Notes: generated from the letters alone by a model not told the origin. A stretch of DNA of 64,000 nucleotides from Peribacillus sp. ACCC06369 (GCF_030348945.1 NZ_JAUCEN010000002.1:868001-932000), one strand, 5' to 3'. Positions 19,398-28,081 are shown, counted from the first letter of the stretch. Made by a program: numbers and translations.

Positions 19398-20837
19398 ATG
19401 CATATTTTGGATATATCGATCATGACTCTATATTTTTCTGTTTTAATCATTGTGGGAGTAATCGGGTCCAAACGGGCAAAAACAGCAGATGATTTCATTG
19501 TAGCAGGGCGTAATCTGGGTCATTTTATGTATTTATCCTGTTTAGCTGCTGTGATATTAGGGGGTGCTTCTACTCTAGGAACAGCAAAGTTAGGTTATCA
19601 GTTTGGGATATCCGGTATTTGGCTAGTGGTGATGATCGGTCTCGGTATTATTGCTATCGGGTTGTTTTTAACAAATAAGATATTTGATTTAAAAGTGCTG
19701 ACGATCAGTGAGATGCTTGAGAAGCGCTACAATTCTCAAACAAGATTGATCAGTGCCCTGGTCTCTGTCATCTATACATTCATGCTGACTGTAACGCAAG
19801 TGATTGGGATGGGGACGATATTACATGTTTTGGCAGGCTGGAATTTAACGGTTTCCATGATAGTCGGGGGTGGGATCGTTTTATTTTATACAATATTAGG
19901 AGGTATGTGGTCCGTCACCATGACTGATGTCGTGCAATTTGTCATCATGACGATCGGTATTTTCTTTATCATGCTTCCAATGAGCGTCTCTAAGGCAGGA
20001 GGGTGGGGCTCGCTTAAGGAAAATCTCCCTGCATCACATTTCGAGTTAGGAAATATTGGCGGAGAGACAATTTTTCAATACTTCTTATTATTTACTCTAG
20101 GGGTTGTTGTTGGACAAGATATTTGGCAGCGTCTTTTTACCGCACGAACCAAAGCGATATCTCGTGGCGGAACGGTTGGAGCAGGAATATATAGTGTTTT
20201 TTATGCGATTGCAATCAGTATAATTGGAATGTGCGCTTTTATTATCCTTCCTAATTTAGGAGATCCACAAAATGCATTTACTAGCATAGCGATGGAAACT
20301 TTACCTGCTGGTCTATTGGGGGTTGTCATTGCGAGTGTGGTATCTGCCCTAATGTCTACAGCTTCAGGAACGTTGCTTGCTTCTTCCACTTTAGTTGTTA
20401 ATGACATCATAAAAAAATATATCGGTCCAGGAATGAGTGAACGACAATTTTTAAAAACATCCCGGATTACAACTTTAACGATTGGTGTATTGACCATAAT
20501 CGTTTCGATATGGATTCAAGATATTTTAGTTGCATTGGATGTAGCTTACGCAATTTTATCCGGTGCTGTGTTCTTTCCGATCATCCTTGGCTTCTTTTGG
20601 AAGAGGGTCACGGCTACAGCCGCATTTTACTCCATTCTGGCCAGCATGGTCGTTATTATTGTGGGATTGGTGATTAATGGACCTTCCTCCACACAACCAA
20701 TTCTGTACGGGCTTGCTACTAGTTTTGTCGTCATTACTGTACTTACTTTCTTAAGTTCCAATAAAAATAACGAGAACAAAAGTGAAGTCAAGCAAGATGG
20801 AAAGGGTAAAGCTGACATGGATACCATGGCTAATTGA
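19398..20837 (+). CDS. Sodium:solute symporter (SSS family)
   Basis: The 479-aa protein has about thirteen hydrophobic helices and the SSS-type N-terminus (short helix, then GSKRAKTADDFIVAGRNLG before helix 2). Further typical blocks are ILGGASTLGTAKLGYQFGIS and MSTASGTLLASSTLVVNDI, the latter carrying the sodium-site Ser/Thr region. AAAAGGAGATG precedes the ATG. It lies 97 nt after the ureohydrolase, a gap with a GGAAGG/CCTTCC hairpin, and probably belongs to the same sigma-54 unit. It would import the substrate of the pathway with sodium. Confidence 0.88.
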   Translation: MHILDISIMTLYFSVLIIVGVIGSKRAKTADDFIVAGRNLGHFMYLSCLAAVILGGASTLGTAKLGYQFGISGIWLVVMIGLGIIAIGLFLTNKIFDLKVLTISEMLEKRYNSQTRLISALVSVIYTFMLTVTQVIGMGTILHVLAGWNLTVSMIVGGGIVLFYTILGGMWSVTMTDVVQFVIMTIGIFFIMLPMSVSKAGGWGSLKENLPASHFELGNIGGETIFQYFLLFTLGVVVGQDIWQRLFTARTKAISRGGTVGAGIYSVFYAIAISIIGMCAFIILPNLGDPQNAFTSIAMETLPAGLLGVVIASVVSALMSTASGTLLASSTLVVNDIIKKYIGPGMSERQFLKTSRITTLTIGVLTIIVSIWIQDILVALDVAYAILSGAVFFPIILGFFWKRVTATAAFYSILASMVVIIVGLVINGPSSTQPILYGLATSFVVITVLTFLSSNKNNENKSEVKQDGKGKADMDTMAN

Positions 20838-20879
20838 TTGGTCAGCAAAAAAAGGAAAAAGATCGAGGAGGAAAGAATA

Positions 20880-21641
20880 ATGACAAAGACAATTTCCCTG
20901 CAACCCGCAACATTCAATACTATGGAAGAAGAACGTAATCACCGGAAAGAACGGTTGGCAGCTTCATTCCGTCTTTTTTCAAAGTTTGGATTCGATGAAG
21001 GGATAGCTGGCCACATTACGGTCCGTGATCCTAAATATACAGACCATTTCTGGGTCAATCCGTTTGGGATGCACTTTAGTCAAATTTCCGTTTCAGATCT
21101 GATATTGGTAAATCATAAAGGTGAAATTGTAGAGGGTGAACATTCAGTAAATGGTGCTGCCTTTGCCATTCATTCGGAAATTCATAAAGCACGACCGGAT
21201 GCCATTGCAGCGGCACACGCTCATTCGGTATATGGAAAGACATGGTCTTCTTTAGGGAGACTGTTAGATCCGATTACGCAAGATGCCTGCCAATTTTACA
21301 ATGACCATGCATTATTTGATGATTTTACTGGTGTGGTTTATGCATCTGAAGAAGGGAAACGCATTGCCAGGGCTCTAGGTCAATACAAAGCTGTCATCCT
21401 CCGCAACCATGGATTGTTAACGGTGGGTCAATCTGTAGATTCAGCTGCTTGGTGGTTCATAACGATGGAGCGTTCATGTCAAGCACAGATAATGGCTGAA
21501 TCTGTAGGTAAGCCCATTTTTATTGAAGAAGAGTATGCAAAGCTAACGGCAGAACAAACGGGAACGGAATATGAGGGATGGTTGAGTTTTCAGCCTCTTT
21601 GGGACAGAATCAGAAAAGAGCAACCAGATTTCTTGAATTGA
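20880..21641 (+). CDS. Class II aldolase/adducin family protein
   Basis: The 253-aa protein has the fold of fuculose-phosphate-type class II aldolases. Zinc ligands appear in AAAHAHSVYG and RNHGLLTVG, and NPFGMHFSQI and HSEIHKARPD are also family blocks. The frame could begin at TTG 20838, but GAGGAGGAAAG before ATG 20880 decides. It ends 64 nt before the dehydrogenase. In this context it may cleave or decarboxylate a keto or hydroxy acid produced after guanidino hydrolysis; the substrate is unknown. Confidence 0.85.
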   Translation: MTKTISLQPATFNTMEEERNHRKERLAASFRLFSKFGFDEGIAGHITVRDPKYTDHFWVNPFGMHFSQISVSDLILVNHKGEIVEGEHSVNGAAFAIHSEIHKARPDAIAAAHAHSVYGKTWSSLGRLLDPITQDACQFYNDHALFDDFTGVVYASEEGKRIARALGQYKAVILRNHGLLTVGQSVDSAAWWFITMERSCQAQIMAESVGKPIFIEEEYAKLTAEQTGTEYEGWLSFQPLWDRIRKEQPDFLN

Positions 21642-21705
21642 TCATAAAGCACGCTATGGTATGATCGCATTCACATTTAACATGGGTTCTTGAGGAGGTT
21701 TTATT

Positions 21706-22695
21706 ATGTCCGCTTCCAAGAAAAAATCACCTTCACTTTATATAAGGGTCGATATACCGGAAAAATACATCAACGAGTTTAAGGAGATTTGTTCAGAAGT
21801 TGTTGTCGAGCCATGGGAATTCGGCGAACCTGAACCACAGCCAACAGTTGATCTATCAAAGTTTGATGTCCTTTATACGCTGGGGCTTCATGATAATCTT
21901 AACATTATAAAAAATGCTCCAAGGATTAAATGGATCCATTCAGACAGTGCTGGAGTTGAGGCCATGCTGACTGAAGATATACAAAACAGCGATGTCATCA
22001 TCACCAATGTCAAAGGCTGCACATCTGTCCCGATAGCCGAGCATACAATTGCGATGCTATCTTCGTTAGCAAGAGGTGTGCCGGCAATGATCAGAAATCA
22101 AATAAACAAAACTTGGGTTGAAATTCCTGTGAAAGATCTTGAAAATGCGACAGTTGGGATAATTGGGTATGGTGATATTGGCTATGAGATAGCAAAGAGA
22201 TGTAAAGCACTAGGTATGACGGTTATTGGGTGCCGCCGGAATCCCGCCAAGAGGAACGACGAATATGAACCTGCTGATTTGATAATGGGCATGGATCAAG
22301 TGGATGAAGTCCTTTCTAGGTCCGATTTTGTTGTATTGGCACTCCCGTTTACGAAAGATACCTCGTATTTTTTTAATAAAGAACGCTTAAATAAAATGAA
22401 AAAAGGCAGCTATGTAATTAATGTCGGCCGGGGTAATACGATTGTGGATGAAGATTTAATCGATTCCTTGAGCAATGGGCACATAGCAGGAGCGGCGCTC
22501 GATGTGTTTGAAGTAGAACCTTTACCTGGGGATCACCCTTTTTGGCAGCTGGAAAATGTCATGGTTTCCCCACATAATGCTTATAACTCTTCCAAACACC
22601 AAGATCGTGTGATGGAGTTATTCCTGAAAAATTTAAAACTTTTTTCTGAAGGTGAACCACTAATGAACGTTGTGGAAAAAAAACTGGGTTATTAA
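21706..22695 (+). CDS. D-isomer-specific 2-hydroxyacid dehydrogenase
   Basis: The 329-aa protein is an NAD(P)-dependent dehydrogenase with the Rossmann motif GYGDIG (154-159) and the catalytic set Arg242 (NVGRGN), Glu271 (DVFEVEPLP) and His290 (SPHNA). TGAGGAGG precedes the ATG. It is the last gene of the sigma-54 cluster and is followed by a terminator. It would reduce a 2-keto acid or oxidise a 2-hydroxy acid within the pathway. It could also be a glyoxylate/hydroxypyruvate-type reductase. Confidence 0.9.
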   Translation: MSASKKKSPSLYIRVDIPEKYINEFKEICSEVVVEPWEFGEPEPQPTVDLSKFDVLYTLGLHDNLNIIKNAPRIKWIHSDSAGVEAMLTEDIQNSDVIITNVKGCTSVPIAEHTIAMLSSLARGVPAMIRNQINKTWVEIPVKDLENATVGIIGYGDIGYEIAKRCKALGMTVIGCRRNPAKRNDEYEPADLIMGMDQVDEVLSRSDFVVLALPFTKDTSYFFNKERLNKMKKGSYVINVGRGNTIVDEDLIDSLSNGHIAGAALDVFEVEPLPGDHPFWQLENVMVSPHNAYNSSKHQDRVMELFLKNLKLFSEGEPLMNVVEKKLGY

Positions 22696-22773
22696 CAGGA
22701 ATGGTTTATTTGAAAAGGAAGTTCTCAAGAATGGGAACTTTAGATATTTAAATGATATGACTGAAGTAGGAGG

Positions 22774-22804
22774 GTAGACCCTGATTGGGTTTACTCTTTT
22801 TTTG
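22774..22804 (+). terminator. Terminator of the ureohydrolase-dehydrogenase cluster
   Basis: GTAGACCC-TGATT-GGGTTTAC makes an 8-bp stem with one G-T pair, followed by a run of T. A second inverted repeat (AAGTTCTC/GGGAACTT, 22719-22740) lies just upstream. Confidence 0.65.
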
Positions 22805-22885
22805 ATTAAAAGTTTCTGATTCATGTTTTTCCTTGTATAGGACAATCTCCGATCAGGAAAAGCTGGATGTAAGGAGGCGATGTGA

Positions 22886-22978
22886 ATGGGTACTTTCGAA
22901 GTTATTTCCCTGATGCTAAGCTTTGGCATGTTTGTAATTGCTATTCTTGATTTCAAAAATCATGACAAGAATCCTTGA
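22886..22978 (+). CDS. Holin-like toxin candidate (type I toxin-antitoxin small membrane peptide)
   Basis: A 30-aa ORF starts at ATG 22886 behind AAGGAGGCGATG. Its sequence MGTFEVISLMLSFGMFVIAI followed by LDFKNHDKNP has one hydrophobic helix and a charged tail. The opening T-x-EVISLM-LSFG is typical of the holin-like toxin family found with antisense RNA antitoxins in Firmicutes (TxpA/BsrG-like). The mRNA would end at the hairpin 23074-23101. No antisense RNA promoter could be assigned with confidence. The start codon, ribosome binding site and family resemblance are visible; toxicity is inferred. Confidence 0.6.
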   Translation: MGTFEVISLMLSFGMFVIAILDFKNHDKNP

Positions 22979-23073
22979 AAAGAAAGGCCGATGTGTTTGA
23001 TAATTGGAAGCGTTTAATAAATACTGGGTACAATATAGAAGGTATTGATTTCCTCTATTCTTTAAACTTGCAG

Positions 23074-23101
23074 AGAACACCAATATGAGGTGTTCTTTTT
23101 G
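23074..23101 (+). terminator. Terminator downstream of the small toxin gene
   Basis: AGAACACC and GGTGTTCT form a perfect 8-bp stem around a 7-base loop, followed by five T. It would leave a 3' untranslated region of roughly 100 nt on the toxin mRNA, the region where antisense antitoxins of this class normally pair. Confidence 0.7.
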
Positions 23102-23160
23102 TTGTAAAATTATTTCAAATGGGTTCATTAGTAATCCCATCCACTCAAAAGCTGTCATCT

Positions 23161-23189
23161 TTGACAAAACAATGATATGCAAGTATAGT
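23161..23189 (+). promoter_or_regulatory. Sigma-A promoter of the lmrA/lmrB-like pair
   Basis: TTGACA (23161-23166) and TATAGT (23184-23189) are spaced by 17 bases, a near-consensus promoter. It reads into the TetR gene and the exporter. Confidence 0.75.
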
Positions 23190-23192
23190 GCT

Positions 23193-23210
23193 AATAGACC
23201 GGTTGATATA
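23193..23210. promoter_or_regulatory. Operator-like site over the transcription start
   Basis: The segment around ATAGACCGGTTGATAT has an ACCGGT palindromic core with partly symmetric flanks and resembles the ATAGACC-type boxes bound by the LmrA/YxaF repressors of B. subtilis, as I recall them. It overlaps +1 of the promoter, so autorepression is likely. Confidence 0.45.
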
Positions 23211-23231
23211 ATTTCAAGGAGTGATCCAGCT

Positions 23232-23804
23232 ATGGCAGAAAAACGAAACTCTAAAGACATTCTTATTGAAGCTGCTTCCCGGCTTTTTCGAATACGTGGA
23301 TATTATGGTGTAGGGCTTAAGGACATTATTGAGGAAAGTGGTATCCCAAAAGGTTCGCTGTATCATTATTTTCCGAAAGGCAAAGAGGAATTGGCGATAG
23401 AGGCGATTAATCATACAAAAGAATTCGTGATAGATGAAATTCGACGGGGATTTGATGAAATAGAAGACCCTATCAAAGCCATTCAGGCTCATATTTTTCA
23501 ATTATCCGAGGTTTTTGGTGATAGTGAAAATCTATTAGGACTGCCAATCGGGACGATTGCAGCGGAAACATATACTACGAGTGAGCAGATAAGAACGGCC
23601 TGTCAAGAAGCGATAGAAGATTGGCAATCCATTTATGTGAAGAAATTACTCGAGGCGGAATACAGTGAGAAACGGTCAAAGGAATTGAGTATCGTAATTA
23701 ATGCTTTAATTGAAGGAGGTATCCTTTTATCCTTAACGGCGAAAAACGGGGAACCTCTCCAAGCCATTGCGGAACAGATACCATTATTGCTGATAAATAA
23801 ATAA
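23232..23804 (+). CDS. TetR-family regulator, LmrA/YxaF-like
   Basis: The 190-aa protein has the TetR DNA-binding domain (ILIEAASRLFRIRGYYGVGL, then IIEESGIPKGSLYHYFPKGK) and an all-helical ligand domain. The GYYG.GL...I.ESG.PKGSLY pattern is that of the LmrA/YxaF/QacR subgroup that represses multidrug exporters. The open frame reaches back to 23085, but AAGGAGTGAT before ATG 23232 fixes the start and leaves the promoter outside the gene. It is followed after 61 nt by an exporter, as in the B. subtilis lmrAB operon. Confidence 0.88.
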   Translation: MAEKRNSKDILIEAASRLFRIRGYYGVGLKDIIEESGIPKGSLYHYFPKGKEELAIEAINHTKEFVIDEIRRGFDEIEDPIKAIQAHIFQLSEVFGDSENLLGLPIGTIAAETYTTSEQIRTACQEAIEDWQSIYVKKLLEAEYSEKRSKELSIVINALIEGGILLSLTAKNGEPLQAIAEQIPLLLINK

Positions 23805-23865
23805 TTCATCGGGAAAAATTATTATAAGCTTAGGTCGAACAGTTAGTAATTGGAGGAATCATTTT

Positions 23866-25293
23866 ATGTCTACAGATGCAGGACAGCAACAAAACCCAGT
23901 CATTAGAACGACCCCCATTTTAATTGCATTTTTAATTGCAGGGTTCATTGGGTTATTCAGCGAGACGGCTTTAAACATGGCGCTGGGGGATTTAATACAG
24001 GAATTCAATGTCAGTCCTTCCACCGTGCAATGGCTGACAACGGGTTACTTATTGACATTGGGGATATTGGTTCCCGTTTCGGGACTCTTGATTCAGTGCT
24101 TCAATACCCGTCAATTATTCATTGCATCAATGGTGTTCTCGATCATTGGGACGCTCATTGCAGCAATTGCACCTGGGTTCGGCATCTTGATGCTAGCCCG
24201 TGTCATCCAGGCAATCGGAACGGGTCTTTTATTGCCCCTCATGTTCAATACCATTTTATTGATTTTCCCTATTCATAAAAGGGGAGCGACGATGGGATTG
24301 ATGGGGCTGGTGATCATGTTTGCCCCAGCCATCGGGCCGACAGTTTCAGGTTTGATTATTGAAAATCTAAAATGGAATTACATTTTCTGGGTGTCTTTGC
24401 CGTTCTTTGTGATCGCTTTACTATTCGGTCTCAAGTATATGCAAAACGTTTCAACAATCACCAAACCTAAAATCGATGTACCATCCATTATTTTATCGAC
24501 CATTGGTTTTGGTGGAATTGTTTATGGCTTTAGTATTGTTGGAGAGCAAGGGTGGAATAATGCGATAGTTCTATCCTCGATCATTGTTGGCCTTATAGCG
24601 CTGTTCCTGTTTGCTGTAAGACAATTCAACATGGATAAACCGATGATTGACTTGCGCGTTTTTAAATATCCGATGTTCACGATAGGGTTAATAACCGTCT
24701 TCATCACCTTCATGATCATCATGTCATCCATGATTCTCTTACCGTTATACTTGCAAACCGGGCTTGCATTAGCTGCGTTTTCTGCTGGGCTCGTACTTTT
24801 ACCTGGTGGAGTGCTTAATGGTATCATGTCTCCGGTTACGGGGCGCATTTTTGATAAGTTCGGACCAAGGGGATTAGTGATCCCAGGCTTCATTATCATG
24901 ATTGTCATGTTATGGACTTTGACGAACGTAACGACTGAAACATCGATCATTATGGTAATCGTCATGCATACTCTCCTTATGATTGGTGTTTCGATGGTCA
25001 TGATGCCAGCCCAAACAAATGGCCTGAATCAACTGCCGAAAAATCTTTATCCGGATGGAACGGCTCTAATGAATACATTGCAACAAGTATCGGGGGCCAT
25101 CGGTACAACCGTTGCCATTACCATCATGTCAGCATCACAAAAAAATTATATGGCAAATGCAGAAGATCCGTTCGATCCATCTGCCATTAGCGGTTCATTG
25201 ACTGCAGGCGTTCAAGATGCCTTCATTTTTGGTCTTGTCCTAGCAATCATTGGCTTGATCGTATCGTTTTTTATCAGAACTGCACGAGACTAA
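23866..25293 (+). CDS. DHA2-family multidrug MFS exporter, LmrB-like
   Basis: The 475-aa protein has about fourteen hydrophobic helices, as expected of the DHA2 (14-TM) drug:proton antiporters. Motifs are LGDLIQEFNVSPSTVQWLTT near helix 1-2, LMLARVIQAIGTGLLLPLM, and GRIFDKFGPRGLVIPG in the second half. TTGGAGGAATC precedes the ATG. Pairing with an LmrA-like TetR gene suggests export of lincosamides, aromatic drugs or flavonoids. The natural substrate is not visible. A strong terminator follows. Confidence 0.88.
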   Translation: MSTDAGQQQNPVIRTTPILIAFLIAGFIGLFSETALNMALGDLIQEFNVSPSTVQWLTTGYLLTLGILVPVSGLLIQCFNTRQLFIASMVFSIIGTLIAAIAPGFGILMLARVIQAIGTGLLLPLMFNTILLIFPIHKRGATMGLMGLVIMFAPAIGPTVSGLIIENLKWNYIFWVSLPFFVIALLFGLKYMQNVSTITKPKIDVPSIILSTIGFGGIVYGFSIVGEQGWNNAIVLSSIIVGLIALFLFAVRQFNMDKPMIDLRVFKYPMFTIGLITVFITFMIIMSSMILLPLYLQTGLALAAFSAGLVLLPGGVLNGIMSPVTGRIFDKFGPRGLVIPGFIIMIVMLWTLTNVTTETSIIMVIVMHTLLMIGVSMVMMPAQTNGLNQLPKNLYPDGTALMNTLQQVSGAIGTTVAITIMSASQKNYMANAEDPFDPSAISGSLTAGVQDAFIFGLVLAIIGLIVSFFIRTARD

Positions 25294-25322
25294 TAAGATA
25301 TATTAATGGAAAAAGATAAATT

Positions 25323-25360
25323 AGCCAGCAGGGAAAAGATTTTCTCTGTCTGGCTTTTTT
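25323..25360 (+). terminator. Terminator after the DHA2 exporter
   Basis: AGCCAGCAGGGAAAA pairs with TTTTCTCTGTCTGGCT with few mismatches and is followed by six T. Confidence 0.75.
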
Positions 25361-25418
25361 GTTTGAAAAAGGATATTGGTGCTTTAAAAGAACTTAATAA
25401 TTTTTTACGCCCCATTAG

Positions 25419-26273
25419 TTACACTGTTTTGTATTCTATTCTTCTAAAATCCGAAACCATATTAAGGAACTTCGCATTTTCTTCTAAATAAGGGAAGTGG
25501 TTACTCTCTTCAAAGATATAAAGTTTCGAATCCATCAATCCAGCATCGATTTCTTCTGAGAAGACTAAAGGGCATTGTGCATCATGTCGTCCACAATAAA
25601 CAATGGTGGGAATTCTAACTTTTGATAGTTCTTTTTGTAAATCAAAATTAGGTAGGTCATTAAAAGAAAAGTAATCTAACCTTCTATGTACTACTTTGCC
25701 ACTGGAAGGTCTTTGAAAATATTCAGCTTTTTTTTCAATATTGTATAAAGACATATCTGTCCATTCTCTATTGGCAGATCTTCTTTCCTCAATAGTGGTA
25801 TCCGGAGACTTCAAAATAGAGAATATCTCTTTCAACCTCTTGTTAAGTGAACTACTGGGGCTATACATACTTCCTTCGTGTTCCATATATTTTTTTGTAG
25901 CAGTTGCCCCTCCGACCATTAACTTTGAAAGGGTATTAGGAAATGATGTTACATAGACCAACCCTAACATTCCTCCAGTTGAATGTCCTGCAAAACTCCA
26001 TCGCTCCAATACTAATGCTTCCCTAATAGCTTCCAAATCCATAACTGTTTGACTCATACTCATTTCTTCGTCTGACTCTGCATTACAAGAGTTTCCCGCT
26101 CCCTTTAAATTTACAAGATAAACTTTAAAATCACTTACAAAATTATCAGCAAAATAATAGCCAAGTTCATTAAATTCGCTATATAAATGAGTGATACAAA
26201 CAGGTTCACCTTCTCCTTGGACAAAGACCTCGAACTTTCCACGGCTTGTTTCAACCATTTGTCGTTTCCACAT
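25419..26273 (-). CDS. Alpha/beta-fold hydrolase
   Basis: The 284-aa protein is a single-domain alpha/beta hydrolase. The nucleophile elbow GHSTGG places Ser98, the acid is probably Asp231 (CGRHDAQCP) and the base His259 (ESNHFPYLEE), so the triad is complete. No signal peptide is seen, so it is cytosolic. It resembles proline-iminopeptidase-like and other small-substrate esterases of this superfamily, but no specific substrate can be named. It is transcribed alone, convergent with the exporter and divergent from the reductase gene. Confidence 0.8.
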   Translation of the reverse strand: MWKRQMVETSRGKFEVFVQGEGEPVCITHLYSEFNELGYYFADNFVSDFKVYLVNLKGAGNSCNAESDEEMSMSQTVMDLEAIREALVLERWSFAGHSTGGMLGLVYVTSFPNTLSKLMVGGATATKKYMEHEGSMYSPSSSLNKRLKEIFSILKSPDTTIEERRSANREWTDMSLYNIEKKAEYFQRPSSGKVVHRRLDYFSFNDLPNFDLQKELSKVRIPTIVYCGRHDAQCPLVFSEEIDAGLMDSKLYIFEESNHFPYLEENAKFLNMVSDFRRIEYKTV

Positions 26274-26537
26274 AAAAACACCCCATCTTTTTTATTTTTA
26301 ATAAGGTTATGTCCAGTCCTTATAAACATTCTTGTGCTATCCTGTTCCTTAATATCTAAAAGTTAACAAGAATACCATAAGGGTAAAATCGTTTTTACTG
26401 GTCTTTATTACCATATTTTATCAAAAACTATGAAGATCAGAGTGAATTATTTGAAAATTAACCACTTATCGGATAATCTTACACAATAATAGTTACTAAA
26501 AGTCAGCTCAATAAAGCGGTTAACAGGAGGAATTCAA

Positions 26538-27596
26538 ATGAATACAATAAAAACTAAAATGTTTGAACCTGTAACAATAGGTGCATGGAACTTAAGAACA
26601 AGAACGGCAATGGCTCCTATGACACGGTCGTTTGCCGATAACGAAACCGGTGTTGTAAATGACCTGACCGTAGAATATTACCGAAAACGGGCTCAAGATG
26701 GAATCGGACTTATCATTACTGAAGGTGTAGTGATTTCACCAAGAGCAAAGGGCAATCCTGGAGTTCCCGGAATATATACACAAGAGCAAATCAACGGGTG
26801 GAAAAAAGTAACGGAAGCTGTACACGCTGAAGGCGGAACGATCATAGCGCAAATCTGGCATGTTGGCCGTGCAAGCCACCATGAAATTGCAGGAGGACTT
26901 CCTCCGCAGGCTCCTTCTCCTATCGCTGCTGAAGGAAAGGTTTCACGATTCGGAAAACCTTTTGATACTCCTGAAGAAATGACAGAGACGGATATTGAAG
27001 AAGTGGTGAACCAATATAAACAAGCTGCTAAGAATGCGATGGATGCTGGCTTTGACGGCGTTGAAATTCATGGCGCACACGGCTACTTAATAGACCAGTT
27101 CAATTCCGACACTTCCAATAAAAGGACCGATCGGTACGGTGGTAATTTAAAACAGCGTCTGACCTTTATGAAGGAAGTGCTAAACGCGGTTATTGATGCG
27201 GTTGGAGTGGATCGTACCCTTATTCGTTTCTCAGCTTTGAAAATTGACCAGCCGTCTTACATGTGGGAAGATCCTGAAACAGCGATCCAAACATTTATTG
27301 AAGCGTTTAAAGAAACAGGAGTCACAATGATCCACCCGTCCACGATGGAATTCACCAAACCGATTGCAAGAGGATTAACCATGCATGAATTGGTACGCAG
27401 CCACTGGGATGGAATAATAGTTGGAGTGGGGGGGCTTGATCCTGAAACAGCAGAAGCTTCACTGGAAAAAGGCATCATTGATGTTGCGGCAATCGGACGT
27501 CCGCTTATCGCCAACCCGGATTATCTAACACGAATTAAGCAGGATGAAAAACTTGTTGATTACGAGGCAAAGAAACATTTAGGGCAACTGATTTAA
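26538..27596 (+). CDS. NADH:flavin oxidoreductase, old yellow enzyme family (alkene reductase)
   Basis: The 352-aa protein is a full-length FMN TIM-barrel ene-reductase. It shows MAPMTRSFADN near the N-terminus, IIAQIWHVGRASH, the substrate-anion site VEIHGAHGYLIDQF, NKRTDRYGG and the phosphate-binding AIGRPLIANP. The family reduces activated C=C bonds, nitro-esters or quinones with NAD(P)H. AGGAGGAATTC precedes the ATG. It is closer to the NemA/OYE type than to YqjM by the HGAH pair and length. It is monocistronic with its own terminator. Confidence 0.9.
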   Translation: MNTIKTKMFEPVTIGAWNLRTRTAMAPMTRSFADNETGVVNDLTVEYYRKRAQDGIGLIITEGVVISPRAKGNPGVPGIYTQEQINGWKKVTEAVHAEGGTIIAQIWHVGRASHHEIAGGLPPQAPSPIAAEGKVSRFGKPFDTPEEMTETDIEEVVNQYKQAAKNAMDAGFDGVEIHGAHGYLIDQFNSDTSNKRTDRYGGNLKQRLTFMKEVLNAVIDAVGVDRTLIRFSALKIDQPSYMWEDPETAIQTFIEAFKETGVTMIHPSTMEFTKPIARGLTMHELVRSHWDGIIVGVGGLDPETAEASLEKGIIDVAAIGRPLIANPDYLTRIKQDEKLVDYEAKKHLGQLI

Positions 27597-27672
27597 TAGA
27601 GAAAAAACAAAGCCTTTCTTAAGAGGCCAGTGCACCGAAGTAACCATTCATTTTTTCTCTCAATTAACTGAT

Positions 27673-27704
27673 GCGATTCTTCATTAAGAAGGGTCGCCTT
27701 TTCT
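27673..27704 (+). terminator. Terminator after the OYE-family gene
   Basis: GCGATTCTTC-ATTAA-GAAGGGTCGC forms a 10-position stem with two mismatches, followed by CTTTTC. Confidence 0.5.
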
Positions 27705-27803
27705 TATGGAACTAAAAGTGGTGAATAGTGATATGTATTTGGTAAGCTTACTGGTCATTTTAATAAATAAGGTGAGGAAACGGGGATATCAATGGAATGA
27801 ATC

Positions 27804-27872
27804 ATGGTTATCGGAGTGTCCGCGGGTGTCGGAAAATCAACTTTTGCAAGAAGGCTTGGAGATAACAGATAA
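27804..27872 (+). pseudogene. N-terminal fragment of a P-loop kinase (topology modulation/AAA-type)
   Basis: From ATG 27804 the translation is MVIGVSAGVGKSTFARRLGD then NR and a stop. GVSAGVGKST is a textbook Walker A loop, and the segment matches the first 20 residues of small adenylate-kinase-like proteins (DNA topology modulation protein FlaR family). The remaining about 150 residues are absent from all frames nearby. This is therefore a broken relic, with no evident ribosome binding site of quality. Confidence 0.5.
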
Positions 27873-28052
27873 TCTGCGGGGTGGGGGGATATGCTGAAAA
27901 AAGGACAACATTAACAAGGAGTGAAGACTCTCCAAAGCGAGATTGAATTCATATATATATTATTTGGAGTAGCATCATCATTCATAAATGAAAAGGATAT
28001 TGAGGTTCTATGTTTCTAACAAAACATATTATTCTAGAGTTTCGACATTATA
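27873..28052. other. Non-coding stretch before the Fur-controlled nik-type operon
   Basis: No reading frame with a ribosome binding site was recognised. The segment is strongly AT-rich and ends at the promoter of the ABC importer. Confidence 0.4.
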
Positions 28053-28081
28053 TTGACAATAATATAGTTACTCTTTAGAAT
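28053..28081 (+). promoter_or_regulatory. Sigma-A promoter of the nikABCDE-type operon
   Basis: TTGACA (28053-28058) and TAGAAT (28076-28081) are separated by 17 bases. A Fur-like box follows directly. Confidence 0.7.

Noticed and set aside
27706..27897. 63-codon plus-strand frame
   Set aside because: The other frame of the same DNA reads as a Walker A kinase fragment, so this one is a shadow of a relic.
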